Below are positions 1 through 11,513 of a stretch of 64,000 nt of DNA, piece after piece. How positions within the stretch are numbered: position 1 is the stretch's first letter; every line of letters begins with the position of its first letter. This stretch comes from Spinacia oleracea (taxonomy: Eukaryota; Streptophyta; Magnoliopsida; Caryophyllales; Amaranthaceae): assembly GCF_020520425.1 (NCBI RefSeq), contig NC_079487.1, positions 112,130,141-112,194,140 on the forward strand, in the 5' to 3' direction. The translations under genes were made by a program, and so were the position numbers. A model generated the notes under the pieces. That model worked only from the letters and a program-made list of their open reading frames with translations, did no database searches and had not been told where the DNA came from.

Positions 1-664
1 ATCTATGGGGGTCCAAAGAAATTTATGATTTGTTTTCCTTTTAGTGGGTTAAAGTTGAAAGGTAAATAGTTAATATTATAAACGTAGTAATAAAATACGT
101 GGAGAATTATTGAATTTTAATTTTGGATTTTCATAACAATAGTCCAAATTATAACAATAACTTGACGCGATATCAATTTAAAATGGAAAACGAGTTTTTC
201 ATACTTTGAAAAAGATTTACTTTATTACAATAATTATCTCTGAACAAGTAGCACACACAAACACTAATAAAAAGAAAAATGAACATTATTCTCAACGCTT
301 GTGGGGTAACACTTTGCGAAATAATTAATTAGATCTCTAAAAAGTTCAAGTTAACATGCAACTATAAGTCTATAAAAATGTAGCAGAAATATACATTACT
401 AGAAACATATCTTATGGAAATTATAAAATATTTTTGAAGAAAAAATAAACTACACTTTTTTGTGTTTTTGTAAATCAAATTAAATCATGTATCATTACAG
501 AAATAACAAAATAAAAAATAAAGTGATAAGAAAAAATGACTTACAAAGGAAAAAGGATAAACAAAAAAAAAAAGAATTTAGATGATCAACAAACGACAAG
601 TAAAAGAGAAAATAAATTTTAAAAAAACAATCATATTTAAGAGGATTCGAACTCAGATAGCCTA
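1..664. other. AT-rich intergenic DNA, no gene seen
   Basis: No open frame or recognisable domain. The first bases (about 4-20, a run of g followed by tccaaag) resemble the strand-flipped end of a DNA element seen near 12059-12105, so the window may open inside a larger element spanning the nested Helitrons. Positions 641-660 contain a tRNA B-box-like word (rejected as a tRNA, see rejected list). Confidence 0.5.
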
Positions 665-1138
665 TCTATAGTTCTATACTAATATATTAAAAAGCTTTGT
701 GGAAAACGTCTATGTGCCACGTAGTACTTTTCCCTTTGCGCCACATCATTCACTCGCCAAGTGGTATGCCATGTCATGGATAACCAAAAATCAATACAAT
801 GAGGTTCGAACTCTAGACCTCATGTCTGAATTATATTTCTCATTACCATCTTAACCAACCACCAACTGTGGTTTGTTTCTTCACATTAACTAGATTAGGT
901 CCCGTGCACGCATGGATATTTAAAAATTATTTTTTGACCATCTTTTTTATAAAATTTTTAATTGAATTATTTATCCCTTAAATCTATTGCATAATTAATA
1001 ATCTCGAATATACTCATTTTATCATATTTTAACTTACTACGTATTATATATTTTATATGTTTAATACGATGATCTGACTAAAATATTTGATATATTTAAT
1101 ATGTTAAATTTGACCAAAATATCGAGTAAGAATAATTT

Positions 1139-2533
1139 TGAAGGAAATAATGCCCTTGGTCCAAGTATGCATTCTATGATAAGTCTAATAAATGCGGTTC
1201 AGTATTAATTAACAAGTTAATAATTCAGTGAGATCAAGTGAGCTGAATGCCTAGCTAGAGGCCGCTTCAGTTCAAGTGGAATTAATGATATTAATCCACA
1301 GCTTACTCTTGACTGAACCCGTAGGGTCACACAAATAGTACGTAAACGGATCAAGTATTTAATGGCATTAAATACTCCATCTATGAATATTCGGAATCGA
1401 CGGATCTTGGTTTCAGTGGGAGCTGAGATCGTCACAGGCAAGAAATGAATACTCCGGAAACGATGATATTGCCGGAAACGGAAATATGGATCGTATCGGA
1501 AATATAAATATTATCCAAGTCGTAGATGTTGCCGGAAACGGAAACATGGTACGTATCGGAAAATATTATCGGAAATGGAAATATTGCCAGAATCGGAAAT
1601 ATTGCCGGAAACGGAAATATTGTCAGAATCGGAAATATTATCGGAATCGGAAAATAATTCCGGAAACGGAAATATTAAATATTTTTTCGAAACGGAAATT
1701 AATTCTGGAATCGGAAATGTTAAATATTGTTCGTATCGGAAATGAATTCCGGAATCGGAAATTTAATCGGAAGCGTATCGTACGAATAAGCATCGGACGA
1801 GGCCTGCCGGACGAGGGCCCAGCTCGAAGCCAGGCCATCGCCCAGCAAGCCAAACGCGCGCCACAAGCCCAGCCAAGGTAGCGCCCAGGCCTACCGCAAG
1901 GCAGGCCCAGCGCGCGCCAAGGCCGCGGCTGCGTGGGCCTCGCTGCGTGGGCTGCTGCTCGCACGCACGCGCATGGGTGGCCCATCGTGGCTGCCGTGTG
2001 TGTGTGTGTGTGAGTTTGTGTTCATGCACGATTCCTAAAACGTGCAGAGTTCGGTTAATGATTAAATTCCTAATTCTATTTGATAAATTAATTAATTAGA
2101 GTTCTTGTAGGATTCTAAGTTTAATTAATTCGTATCCTAATAGGATTCCAATTCTCTTTCCATACCCCTATAAATATGTGGCCTGGGTTCACAATTTATA
2201 ACGAGTTTTAAAAGTATTCAAAGTGAGTTTTTGAGAGAAAAAATTCAGTCACACATCTTGCTCAAAAGTGCCGAAAATTCTAGTACCTTAAGGGCGATTC
2301 TAGTTGGTCAATCTTAAGGCGGATCCGGACGTGCTGTGGACTATCTACGGAGGGACGACACTTGGAGTCTTAAAGACTTGTTCTTGTTCGGTTCGGGCGC
2401 AGCTAGGGAGGGCACGCAACAAAGAGTATGCATCTAAATTATGCTATATGATTATGTGTAAATAATATGTATTCCTGGGTTAATGGTTGTTTCCGCATGA
2501 TTTATGTAATATCATATGTATCATAACCTAATA
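1139..2533 (+). repeat. 5' LTR of the copia element
   Basis: Starts TGAAGGAAATAATGCC; its mate has the same start at 10147. It contains a degenerate minisatellite of the words ATCGGAAATATT and CCGGAAACGG (about 1455-1770), a GC-rich block (about 1800-1980), a short (tg)n run and a TATA box TATAAATA at 2169-2176. It is about 28 bp longer than the 3' LTR, largely from repeat-number differences in the minisatellite. Confidence 0.92.
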
Positions 2534-2550
2534 GTGGTATCACGAGCCCC
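2534..2550 (+). other. Primer-binding site of the copia element
   Basis: Directly inside the 5' LTR the sequence reads TGGTATCACGAGCCCC, close to the TGGTATCAGAGC word that pairs with initiator methionine tRNA in plant copia elements. Confidence 0.75.
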
Positions 2551-5316
2551 TTATTATTTTCATAATCTAATTTGCATGAACATGGTTAAATATTACAAAT
2601 TTGCAAGAATTAAAAGGGGTGATTAATTTTCGTAATTGTTAATTAATTGCAAATTGCGTTTATTTAATTATACGTACGCAGTTTTTCGGCAGTTTCTTCG
2701 TTACTCATCCAAATCGAGTGATTTTTGTGTCAATTCCGCATGTAAAAGGCATTCTAAAATTTTGACAAAAATAATATTTTTCTGCCGAACCCAGAATTCT
2801 CAAATTCGAAGCCTAACTATGACTTTTCGAAGGTTTTAGTTTTTCGAATGCAAAATTTCGTAAATTTAAGATGTTAAATTAAATATTTGCGATTCTTGTT
2901 GATAAATCTTGAATTTTTGATTGACCTACTGTATATGTTTAACAAGTTTGAATGCCTAGCCTTGTTAATTATGCAATCTAATTTGTAATTATGATTAATT
3001 TGTTGAAAATTAGAATAATTTAGAATTAATTTGATTTTCATAATTAATTATAATTTAATTAGAAACCTATGATTAAAAACCACCATAAAAATTGTAAATT
3101 TATGATAAATTTTAAATTTTTATGACCCAGACTTGAATCCATGATAATCGGAAATCAATTGAATAATAAATTTTCGATTTTTCGCCCTAAAATTATGAAA
3201 TTAATATTATTTATTAATTTGTCATTAATTTTAAATATAAATTTTAAATTTTTATGCGATTCGTTCATATAACTTGCTCGCACAAAGCAATGGACGCTTC
3301 GTGTTACCCTTAAGGGGTGTTGTATAGTGCGGGCATGCGACGACGAGCAAGGGAGCTCGTCGCCCGTGCGGCACCAATGCAATGAGCAAGGCATGGTGCA
3401 CGAGCACAAGGCAGCAGCCCTGCCTTGTGTCGTGGGCCACGAGCTATGAACAAATGGGCATGGGCGAAAGGCAAGCCAAGGCAGTCGCGTGTGGGCAGCA
3501 AGCGAGCTGCGCCACAACGCGCACTGCCTCGCGCAAGAGCGCGCAGCCTCGCGCGCAGCGAGCGCAAGCTCGCGTGCCACGAGCGCTGCGCCCAGCGTTG
3601 CTCGCGCGCACAGCGAGCGATGTCGCGCGCACAGCGAGCAATGGCTCGCGCGCACAGCGAGCTATGGAGCGCGCGCAGCGAGCGCTGGCGAGCGCGCACT
3701 GCGAGCGATGGCTCGCGTGCGATGAGCGATGGCGCGCGCAGCGAGCACCACAGCGTGCGGAGGCTTGCGATGGGAGATGCAGCAGCTATGCGACGAGCGC
3801 ATGGGCTGCGCGCACATGGCCATCAATGGCTGTGTGCGTGCGGCCCATGGGCGTGCAATGCGTAGGGTGTTTGCGTTACGATTAGATCGTTTTGAATGTT
3901 TAATTTGAAAATTTCAGTTCACGTAATTTTAATTAATTTTAAAATTAATAATTTAAATTATTTTCTTGGATTTTAGTTTTGAATATTGTAATTATAATAA
4001 ATTTTATTTATTCTAATTATTTTACTAAAATTAAAATCATGAATTAATTTAAATAACGACTGAAATTAAATTAAACTTTTTGGATTCAATTATAAATTTA
4101 TATGAGCTTTAAATTTTAATTAAATTTGTATGTTTCCGGTTAGACTAGAAATACATTTTTATGTTTAAAATTAGTAAAGCATAGAATTTATTGGTTTAAG
4201 TGGGAGCGCTTTTTAGTCATAAACTCTTGATTAGGTCTACAAATCCTTAAGGTTAAAACAACTTGATTAGAATTAATAAGGACTGAATAATTGGTAGATT
4301 ATTGGTGCCCTTGATTAATTGCTGCAAATGTTTACGTGATGCATAATGTGTTTTACTAACCAGCTATGTGGGCCATTCATGATAATGAATGGGTGAATGG
4401 TATATATTGTATATGTACTGTTTTGCAGGTTATGAAGTGACTAGTATGGCCCAAATAGGATAGAAAATATGGTCTGCGTACCATTAATTTGAATGTAATT
4501 GGTCTAAAGTACCAAAGTTATTTTTCAATTCAAATATGGTCTGCGTACCATCAAATAGTTGTAATTAGTTATAGCTTATCCTATTTGAAGAAAATGGTGC
4601 CTCCCACGGAGATTTTCAAGACGGACTTTGAAGTCAGAGCTTCAAGATGAAGTCGGGCCATACTAGATCACATTTATCTTATGCATGTTTTAAGTTATTT
4701 ATTGCTTTTAAATATGTCTTAAAATGCATGAGATCAAAAGCTTGATTATGTTGCATGATTAAGGATTTTAGTTCACTTAAAATCTAACCAACATAGTAAG
4801 AGCCTTAAGTTCCAAACTTAAAAATTGAGTTAAAAGGTTCCATGCCAAAATATACACTTGCTTGGATATCCTTTACATCAATCTAGTAATAGTTTTCGCT
4901 CAGCGAGGTGTTACTTATTGGTCCTAAAGGGGCAAGGTACACAAACAATTGTGAGTACATGTTAGTTTTGGTGAAACTCAACGATATAAATAAGGAGTCC
5001 TTTTATGTCGTGGCAAAATCGATAGGTTTACCTAATAAGTACTTCGACGTACCTATCAACCAAGAATAGTTTCTAGACTATTAGCAAAAGGCTTTTGCTT
5101 ACCTAAGATGTTCTAGGATTAAGTCGACAAACTGTGCTTAGTTCTTCAATGATTTTAGGATCTTGGATTCATTTCATTCACACCTGCCGGAACACATAAC
5201 TTGAATAAAATGCTTAATAAACATTGAATTATGCATGTATGCTAGAATTTAAGTTTATTAAGAGAAACTGTGAATGGTTATTTATTTGTTTATTCTTTTC
5301 AATTGTAGTTTTTAAT
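2551..5316 (+). other. Long untranslated leader of the copia element
   Basis: About 2.8 kb between primer-binding site and gag, unusually long for copia. It is AT-rich except for the GC-rich block at 3340-3865. No recognisable protein. Just before gag (about 5290-5309) is a pyrimidine-rich stretch ending in TTGTAG that resembles a splice acceptor; whether the leader is spliced is unknown. Confidence 0.7.
3340..3865 (+). repeat. GC-rich degenerate tandem repeat in the copia leader
   Basis: The words GCGCGCAGCGAGC, GCGCGCACAGCGAGC and gcgagcgatggc recur many times with small variations, in an otherwise AT-rich leader. The several open frames across it on both strands are by-products of the GC-rich repeat and show Ala/Arg/Ser-rich low complexity, so I do not call them genes. 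Confidence 0.85.
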
Positions 5317-8300
5317 ATGGCAAACAACAATTCATTCAACATTCGATCAATTCTCGAAAAGGAGAAGTTGAACGGGAAAAAATTCCTTGACTGGCAAAGG
5401 AACTTGCAAATAGTTCTTATGCAGGAAGAAAAGGAGTATGTCCTAGATGAGGCGATGCCCGAAGCTGCAGGCGACGGGGTCACTCAGGCAGCCCTCAATC
5501 GTTGGATTGATGCCAACAAGGATGTGAAATGTCTAATGCTCGCCACCATGAGTGCGGATCTGCAGAAAACGTTCATCAACTCAGATGCTTTCACAATCAT
5601 CAGTGAGTTGAAGAACATGTTCCAAGATCTGGCTAGAGTCAAAAGATTCGAGACTCATAGGCAAATTCTTGAGACCAAGCTTAAGAAAGGCGAGCCCGTA
5701 AGTCCACATGTTCTCAAAATGATTGGACTCATTGAGAATATGAGTCGGCTGGATCAGCAATTTTCTCAGGAAATGGCTATAGACACCATCCTCCATTCTC
5801 TTCATAGCGGGTATGATCAGTTCAAACTGAACTACAGTATGAATAGTCTGGACAAAACGCTCACTGAGCTTCACGGTATGCTGAAGACCGCTGAAAAGAC
5901 GCTCAAAAGTGATAAGCAGGATGTGCTTATGGTGCGTGGGGGCAAGTTCAAGAAATCTGGAAAGAAGAGGAATGCTAAGAAAGGTGGCAACAAGGCCAGC
6001 CCAACTAAGCAAACTGGCGCCAAATCTGTAAAGAGGAAGGTCAGTCAACCCACTTCTGAATCCGAATGCTTCTACTGCAAGAAGAAGGGGCATTGGAAGA
6101 GAGATTGCTTGAAGCTAAAGGAAGATCAGAAGAACGGAACAGTCGTTCCATCTTCAGGTATTTTCGTTATAGACTGTATACTTGCTAATTCAACTTCTTG
6201 GGTATTAGATACAGGTTGTGGCTCACACTTATGTTCCAATCCACAGGGACTAAGAAGAAGTAGAAAGTTAAGCAAGGGTGAAGTCGACCTACGAGTGGGA
6301 AATGGAGCACGGATTGCTGCATTAGCTGTAGGAACTTACTATTTGTCGTTGCCCTCCGGGCTAGTTTTGGAACTGGAAGAATGTTTCCATGTTCCAAGTC
6401 TTACTAAAAACATCATTTCAGTTTCTTGCTTAGATGCTAAGGGATTTTCCTTTTTAATAAAAGACAATAGTTGTTCGTTTTATTTTAAAGAGATGTTTTA
6501 TGGATCTGCTAGATTAGTCAATGGACTTTATTTATTAGATCACGACAAACAAGTATATAACATAAATACCAAAAAGGCCAAAAAGGATGATTCAGATCTC
6601 ACCTATCTGTGGCATTGTCGATTAGGCCATATAAACTTGAAACGCTTAGAAAGACTTCAAAAGGAAGGAATTCTAGAACCATTTGACTTAGAGGATTATG
6701 GTAAATGCGAATCATGTTTACTTGGCAAAATGACAAAGCAACCTTTCTCTAAAGTTGGAGAAAGAGAAAATGAACTATTGGGTTTAATCCATACAGATGT
6801 ATGTGGACCAATGAGTACAAATGCTAGAGGTGGTTTCAGCTACTTTATCACTTTCACTGATGACTTCAGTAGGTATGGTTATGTCTACCTAATGAAGCAT
6901 AAGTCTGAATCCTTTGACAAATTCAAGGAATTTCAGAGTGAAGTAGAGAATCAATTAGGCAAGAAGATTAAGGCACTGCGGTCTGATAGAGGCGGTGAAT
7001 ATCTGAGCTATGAATTTGATGACCATCTGAAAGAATGTGGAATTCTATCAGAATTGACTCCTCCTGGAACACCACAATGGAACGGTGTGTCGGAACGGAG
7101 GAACAGAACCTTGCTAGACATGGTCAGGTCAATGATGGGTCAGGCCGAACTTCCATTAGAATTTTGGGGACATGCACTAAATACAGCTGCACTCACTATA
7201 AATAGAGCTCCGTCTAAAGCTGTCGAAAAGACTCCATACGAATTATGGTTTGGAAAGCCTCCAAATGTGTCTTTTCTTAAGATTTGGGGATGTGAAGTAT
7301 ACGTCAAACGATTAATTTCAGACAAACTTCATCCAAAATCTGACAAATGTATCCTTGTGGGCTATCCAAAGGAAACAAAAGGGTATTACTTCTACAATAC
7401 ATCTGAGAACAAGGTGTTTGTTGCTCGAGATGGTGTCTTTTTGGAGAAAGATCACATTTCCAAAATGACAAGTGGGAGAAAAGTAGACCTCGAAGAAATT
7501 CGAGTCGAACAACAAACTCTAGAGAATGCTCAAGATGACATTCAGGATGAAACTCAGAGATCTTTAGAAGAATCTGGTGAGAATCATGGTCAATCTAGAA
7601 ATGTTACCCCGCGTAGATCGCAAAGATATAGATCTCAACCGGAAAGGTACTTAGGTATTTTGACGAACGAGAGCTATGGCGTTCTATTACTTGAAAGTGA
7701 TGAACCTGCGACTTACAAACAAGCTATGACGAGCCCTAGCTCCAAGCAATGGCAAGAAGCCATGCAATCTGAATTAGGCTCCATGTCTGAAAACCAAGTA
7801 TGGGATTTGGTCGATTTGCCAGATGGCTACCAAGCCATTGGAAGCAAATGGGTTTTCAAACTGAAAAAGGACAAGGATGGGAAACTTGAAGTTTTCAAAG
7901 CTACATTGGTTGCAAAAGGTTACAGGCAAGTCCACGGTGTGGATTACGATGAAACTTTTTCACCAGTTGCAATGCTAAAGTCTATTCGGATAATGTTAGC
8001 AATCGCTGCATATTACGATTACGAAATATGGCAGATGGATGTCAAAACTGCTTTCTTAAACGGCGTTTTAACAGAAACTGTGTTTATGACACAGCCTGAA
8101 GGTTTTGAGGATCCAAAGAATTCTAAAAAGGTATGCAAGCTAAAGAAGTCAATCTACGGATTGAAGCAGGCATCCAGGAGCTGGAATATACGTTTCGATG
8201 AAGCAGTCAGTGACTTTGGTTTCATCAAGAACGCAGACGAATCTTGTGTATACAAGAAGGTCAGTGGGAGCAAAATTGCTTTCCTAGTATTATATGTCGA

Positions 8301-9282
8301 CGACATATTACTTATCGGAAATGACATTCCTATGTTGAACTCTGTCAAGATTTGGCTTGGGAAATGTTTTTCGATGAAGGATCTAGGAGAAGCACAGTAC
8401 ATATTGGGCATCAAGATTTACAGAGAAAGATCTAAAAAGATGATTGGACTTAGTCAAAGCACTTATATCAATAAGGTGCTTGATAGGTTCAAGATGGCGG
8501 ACTCCAAGCAAGGCTACCTACCCATGTCTCATGGAATGACTCTAAGCAAGACTCAGTGCCCAAAAACACTTGATGAGCGTAGACGAATTAATGGGATTCC
8601 ATATGCATCATTGATTGGTTCAATAATGTATGCTATGATATGTACACGCCCGGATGTTGCGTACGTACTCAGTGCTACGAGAAGATACCAGTCAGACCCA
8701 GGAGAGGCGCATTGGACTGCTGCCAAGAACATTCTGAAGTACCTAAAAAGGCACAAAGATGACTTCCTGGTCTATGGTGGAGATGATGAATTAATTGTTA
8801 AAGGCTATACGGACGCAAGTTTCCAAACCGACAAAGATGATTTCAGATCACAGTCTGGGTTTGTCTTCTGCCTCAACGGAGGAGCAGTAAGCTGGAAAAG
8901 TGCTAAGCAAAGCACCATTGCGGATTCTACAACTGAAGCGGAGTACATTGCTGCACATGAAGCAGCAAAGGAAGCTATATGGCTAAGGAAGTTCATAGGT
9001 GAACTTGGTGTAGTCCCCTCCATTAAAGGACCAATAGCCCTGTATTGTGACAATAACGGAGCTATTGCACAGGCAAAAGAGCCTAGACACCACCAGAGAG
9101 TCAAGCATGTACTTCGTAGATTTCACCTTCTACGAAAGTTCGTTGAAAGAAAAGAAGTCGAGATAAGCAAAATTGGAACTGATGACAACATATCAGATCC
9201 ATTAACTAAACCTCTGCCGCAAGCGAAGCACAACTCGCACACTGCAGCTATGGGAATCAAGCATATTGGAGAATGGCTTTGA
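5317..9282 (+). CDS. Ty1/copia gag-pol polyprotein
   Basis: Encodes one polyprotein of 1321 residues from the ATG at 5317 (MANNNSFNIRS). An in-frame ATG at 5224 would add 31 hydrophobic residues; I prefer 5317 because plant copia gag proteins usually begin near this motif. Gag spans about residues 1-270 and ends in a CCHC zinc knuckle (CFYCKKKGHWKRDC, starting at 251). Protease has the DTG triad at about 298. The integrase zinc region (HCRLGH...CESC) comes next, then the catalytic D494, D557 and E593 with the usual 35-residue D-E spacing. Reverse transcriptase carries YVDD at 993. RNase H shows YTDA, EAEY and YCDNN. The product would form virus-like particles, copy the RNA and integrate the DNA in its own host cell lineage. 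A single uninterrupted frame. Confidence 0.95.
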   Translation: MANNNSFNIRSILEKEKLNGKKFLDWQRNLQIVLMQEEKEYVLDEAMPEAAGDGVTQAALNRWIDANKDVKCLMLATMSADLQKTFINSDAFTIISELKNMFQDLARVKRFETHRQILETKLKKGEPVSPHVLKMIGLIENMSRLDQQFSQEMAIDTILHSLHSGYDQFKLNYSMNSLDKTLTELHGMLKTAEKTLKSDKQDVLMVRGGKFKKSGKKRNAKKGGNKASPTKQTGAKSVKRKVSQPTSESECFYCKKKGHWKRDCLKLKEDQKNGTVVPSSGIFVIDCILANSTSWVLDTGCGSHLCSNPQGLRRSRKLSKGEVDLRVGNGARIAALAVGTYYLSLPSGLVLELEECFHVPSLTKNIISVSCLDAKGFSFLIKDNSCSFYFKEMFYGSARLVNGLYLLDHDKQVYNINTKKAKKDDSDLTYLWHCRLGHINLKRLERLQKEGILEPFDLEDYGKCESCLLGKMTKQPFSKVGERENELLGLIHTDVCGPMSTNARGGFSYFITFTDDFSRYGYVYLMKHKSESFDKFKEFQSEVENQLGKKIKALRSDRGGEYLSYEFDDHLKECGILSELTPPGTPQWNGVSERRNRTLLDMVRSMMGQAELPLEFWGHALNTAALTINRAPSKAVEKTPYELWFGKPPNVSFLKIWGCEVYVKRLISDKLHPKSDKCILVGYPKETKGYYFYNTSENKVFVARDGVFLEKDHISKMTSGRKVDLEEIRVEQQTLENAQDDIQDETQRSLEESGENHGQSRNVTPRRSQRYRSQPERYLGILTNESYGVLLLESDEPATYKQAMTSPSSKQWQEAMQSELGSMSENQVWDLVDLPDGYQAIGSKWVFKLKKDKDGKLEVFKATLVAKGYRQVHGVDYDETFSPVAMLKSIRIMLAIAAYYDYEIWQMDVKTAFLNGVLTETVFMTQPEGFEDPKNSKKVCKLKKSIYGLKQASRSWNIRFDEAVSDFGFIKNADESCVYKKVSGSKIAFLVLYVDDILLIGNDIPMLNSVKIWLGKCFSMKDLGEAQYILGIKIYRERSKKMIGLSQSTYINKVLDRFKMADSKQGYLPMSHGMTLSKTQCPKTLDERRRINGIPYASLIGSIMYAMICTRPDVAYVLSATRRYQSDPGEAHWTAAKNILKYLKRHKDDFLVYGGDDELIVKGYTDASFQTDKDDFRSQSGFVFCLNGGAVSWKSAKQSTIADSTTEAEYIAAHEAAKEAIWLRKFIGELGVVPSIKGPIALYCDNNGAIAQAKEPRHHQRVKHVLRRFHLLRKFVERKEVEISKIGTDDNISDPLTKPLPQAKHNSHTAAMGIKHIGEWL

Positions 9283-10130
9283 TGTCTCTGTTTAATGTTT
9301 TAAAGTTTTAGAGTTTAAATCTTTGTAAAACATTATTGGTTAATCATTCACAATAAATGAAAAGAATTCATTTTTCCATTTAATTTGTGGTTTATTAAAT
9401 GATGAGTCCCTTCAATTTGACGATATATTCAAGATAGACTGTCAGGACCAGTCCTGTGACTAAGAAATGTCTATCAAGTGAACTTGAATGTCAAAGGTTG
9501 AAAATGGTCCCTAATCGGAGTTTTCTATAAAATTGGACGCATAGAAAACGTTAGACGATTAGAATGCAAGATGACTAGTAGTTCTGTTTCTTGAACTATG
9601 TGGACATGGCAATGTCATAATCATTTGCATAGATACTTACTTTGAGAAGATTAGTATCGGACAAGACCTATGAAACTTTACTGTAAGAGATGAAAATCTG
9701 TCATAAGTAAATTTCATTAAATTATTAGACACTAAATCCTCAATACCTGAGTGATTTGAGATTACTTGTTTGAGAACTGGTTGCTTTGACGTTGACCAAC
9801 CGTCGCACCGTAAAAGGAGGCTATAAAGGCAACGCTCAGGTAATCACCTATCAAACGAAGTCTAATCTCAAGATCGCAAGATTGGGATTGTCCTCCCATA
9901 AATCGGGATGAGATGCTTAAAAGTTGTACAAGGCCACTCGGAGAGCTAGAAACTGTGAAATGCATGGCCGTGCTCAGATGAATCATAGGCTATGATTATC
10001 TGTTTATTTGATCAGTTGAACTCTGAAACCGAGGAACACCTCTGGACATAATAAGGATGACAACTCTTACCTTATGTTCAAGAGCAAGCATCGAGCGACA
10101 AAGGAATTAGGAAATGCACACTTGTCCCTA

Positions 10131-10146
10131 AGGACAAGTGGGAGAC
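10131..10146 (+). other. Polypurine tract of the copia element
   Basis: AGGACAAGTGGGAGAC immediately precedes the 3' LTR; purine-rich tracts here prime plus-strand DNA synthesis in LTR elements. Confidence 0.75.
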
Positions 10147-11513
10147 TGAAGGAAATAATGCCCTTGGTCCAAGTATGCATTCTATGATAAGTCTAATAAA
10201 TGCGGTTCAGTATTAATTAACAAGTTAATAATTCAGTGAGATCAAGTGAGCTGAATGCCTAGCTAGAGGCCGCTTCAGTTCAAGTGGAATTAATGATATT
10301 AATCCACAGCTTACTCTTGACTGAACCCGTAGGGTCACACAAATAGTACGTAAATGGATCAAGTATTTAATGGCATTAAATACTCCATCTATGAATATTC
10401 GGAATCGACGGATCTTGGTTTCAGTGGGAGCTGAGATCGTCACAGGCAAGAAATGAATACTCCGGAAACGATGATATTGCCGGAAACGGAAATATGGATC
10501 GTATCGGAAATATAAATATTATCCAAGTCGTAGATGTTGCCGGAAACATGGTACGTATCGGAAAATATTATCGGAAATGGAAATATTGCCAGAATCGGAA
10601 ATATTGCCGGAAACGGAAATATTATCGGAATCGGAAAATAATTCCGGAAACGGAAATATTAAATATTTGTTCGAAACGGAAATTAATTCCGGAATCGGAA
10701 ATGTTAAATATTGTTCGTATCGGAAATGAATTCCGGAATCGGAAATTTAATCGGAAGCGTATCGTACGAATAAGCATCGGACGAGGCCTGCCGGACGAGG
10801 GCCCAGCTCGAAGCCAGGCCATCGCCCAGCAAGCCAAACGCGCGCCACAAGCCCAGCCAAGGCAGCGCCCAGGCCTACCGCAAGGCAGGCCCAGCGCGCG
10901 CCAAGGCCGCGGCTGCGTGGGCCTCGCTGCGTGGGTTGCTGCTCGCACGCACGCGCATGGGCGGCCCATCGTGGCTGCCGTGTGTGTGTGTGAGTTTGTG
11001 TTCATGCACGATTCCTAAAACGTGCAGAGTTCGGTTAATGATTAAATTCCTAATTCTATTTGATAAATTAATTAATTAGAGTTCTTGTAGGATTCTAAGT
11101 TTAATTAATTCGTATCCTAATAGGATTCCAATTCTCTTTCCATACCCCTATAAATATGTGGCCTGGGTTCACAATTTATAACGAGTTTTAAAAGTATTCA
11201 AAGTGAGTTTTTGAGAGAAAAAAATCAATCACACATCTTGCTCAAAAGTGCCGAAAATTCTAGTACCTTAAGGGCGATTCTAGTTGGTCAATCTTAAGGC
11301 GGACCCGGACGTGCTGTGGACTATCTACGGAGGGACGACACTTGGAGTCCTAAAGACTTGTTCTTGTTCGGTTCGGGCGCAGCTAGGGAGGGCACGCAAC
11401 AAAGAGTATGCATCTAAATTATGCTATATGATTATGTGTAAATAATATGTATTCCTGGGTTAATGGTTGTTTCCGCATGATTTATGTAATATCATATGTA
11501 TCATAACCTAACA
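10147..11513 (+). repeat. 3' LTR of the copia element
   Basis: Near-identical to the 5' LTR over its length, with a TATA box at 11149-11156 and the same minisatellite (about 10463-10760) with fewer repeats. The exact last base is uncertain (11511-11513) because the two LTRs differ there. Confidence 0.92.

Larger units (their letters stand above)
1139..11513 (+). mobile_element. Ty1/copia LTR retrotransposon, looks whole
   Basis: The element has two long terminal repeats in direct orientation (1139-2533 and 10147-11513), a primer-binding site just inside the left one, a long untranslated leader, one long gag-pol frame (5317-9282), about 860 bp of non-coding 3' sequence and a purine tract before the right LTR. 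Domain order is gag, protease, integrase, reverse transcriptase, RNase H, which defines the Ty1/copia superfamily. The total of about 10.4 kb with LTRs near 1.4 kb is large for copia; I cannot place the lineage firmly. It interrupts a Helitron. A 5-bp repeat aattt may flank it, though the exact right edge is uncertain by one or two bases. The LTRs differ by roughly ten substitutions and small repeat-number changes by eye, which suggests insertion within the last several hundred thousand years. I see no break in the long frame. Confidence 0.93.

Noticed and set aside
641-860. tRNA or SINE promoter boxes (ttcgaactc words at 641-660 and about 803-815)
   Set aside because: B-box-like words only; no cloverleaf can be drawn, no A box at the right spacing and no poly(A)-type tail. 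They may be decayed SINE pieces inside the outer Helitron.
1486-2029. Open frames in both LTRs
   Set aside because: They arise from the ggaaatatt minisatellite and GC-rich block of the LTR and encode only repetitive Arg/Tyr/Lys or Ala/Arg/Gly strings.
3155-3885. Overlapping open frames of 60-170 codons on both strands
   Set aside because: They follow the GC-rich repeat in the copia leader; Ala/Arg/Ser low complexity, with no domain.
5224-5316. N-terminal extension of the copia polyprotein from the upstream ATG
   Set aside because: The added residues are hydrophobic and unlike gag, while the ATG at 5317 begins the usual gag-like sequence.
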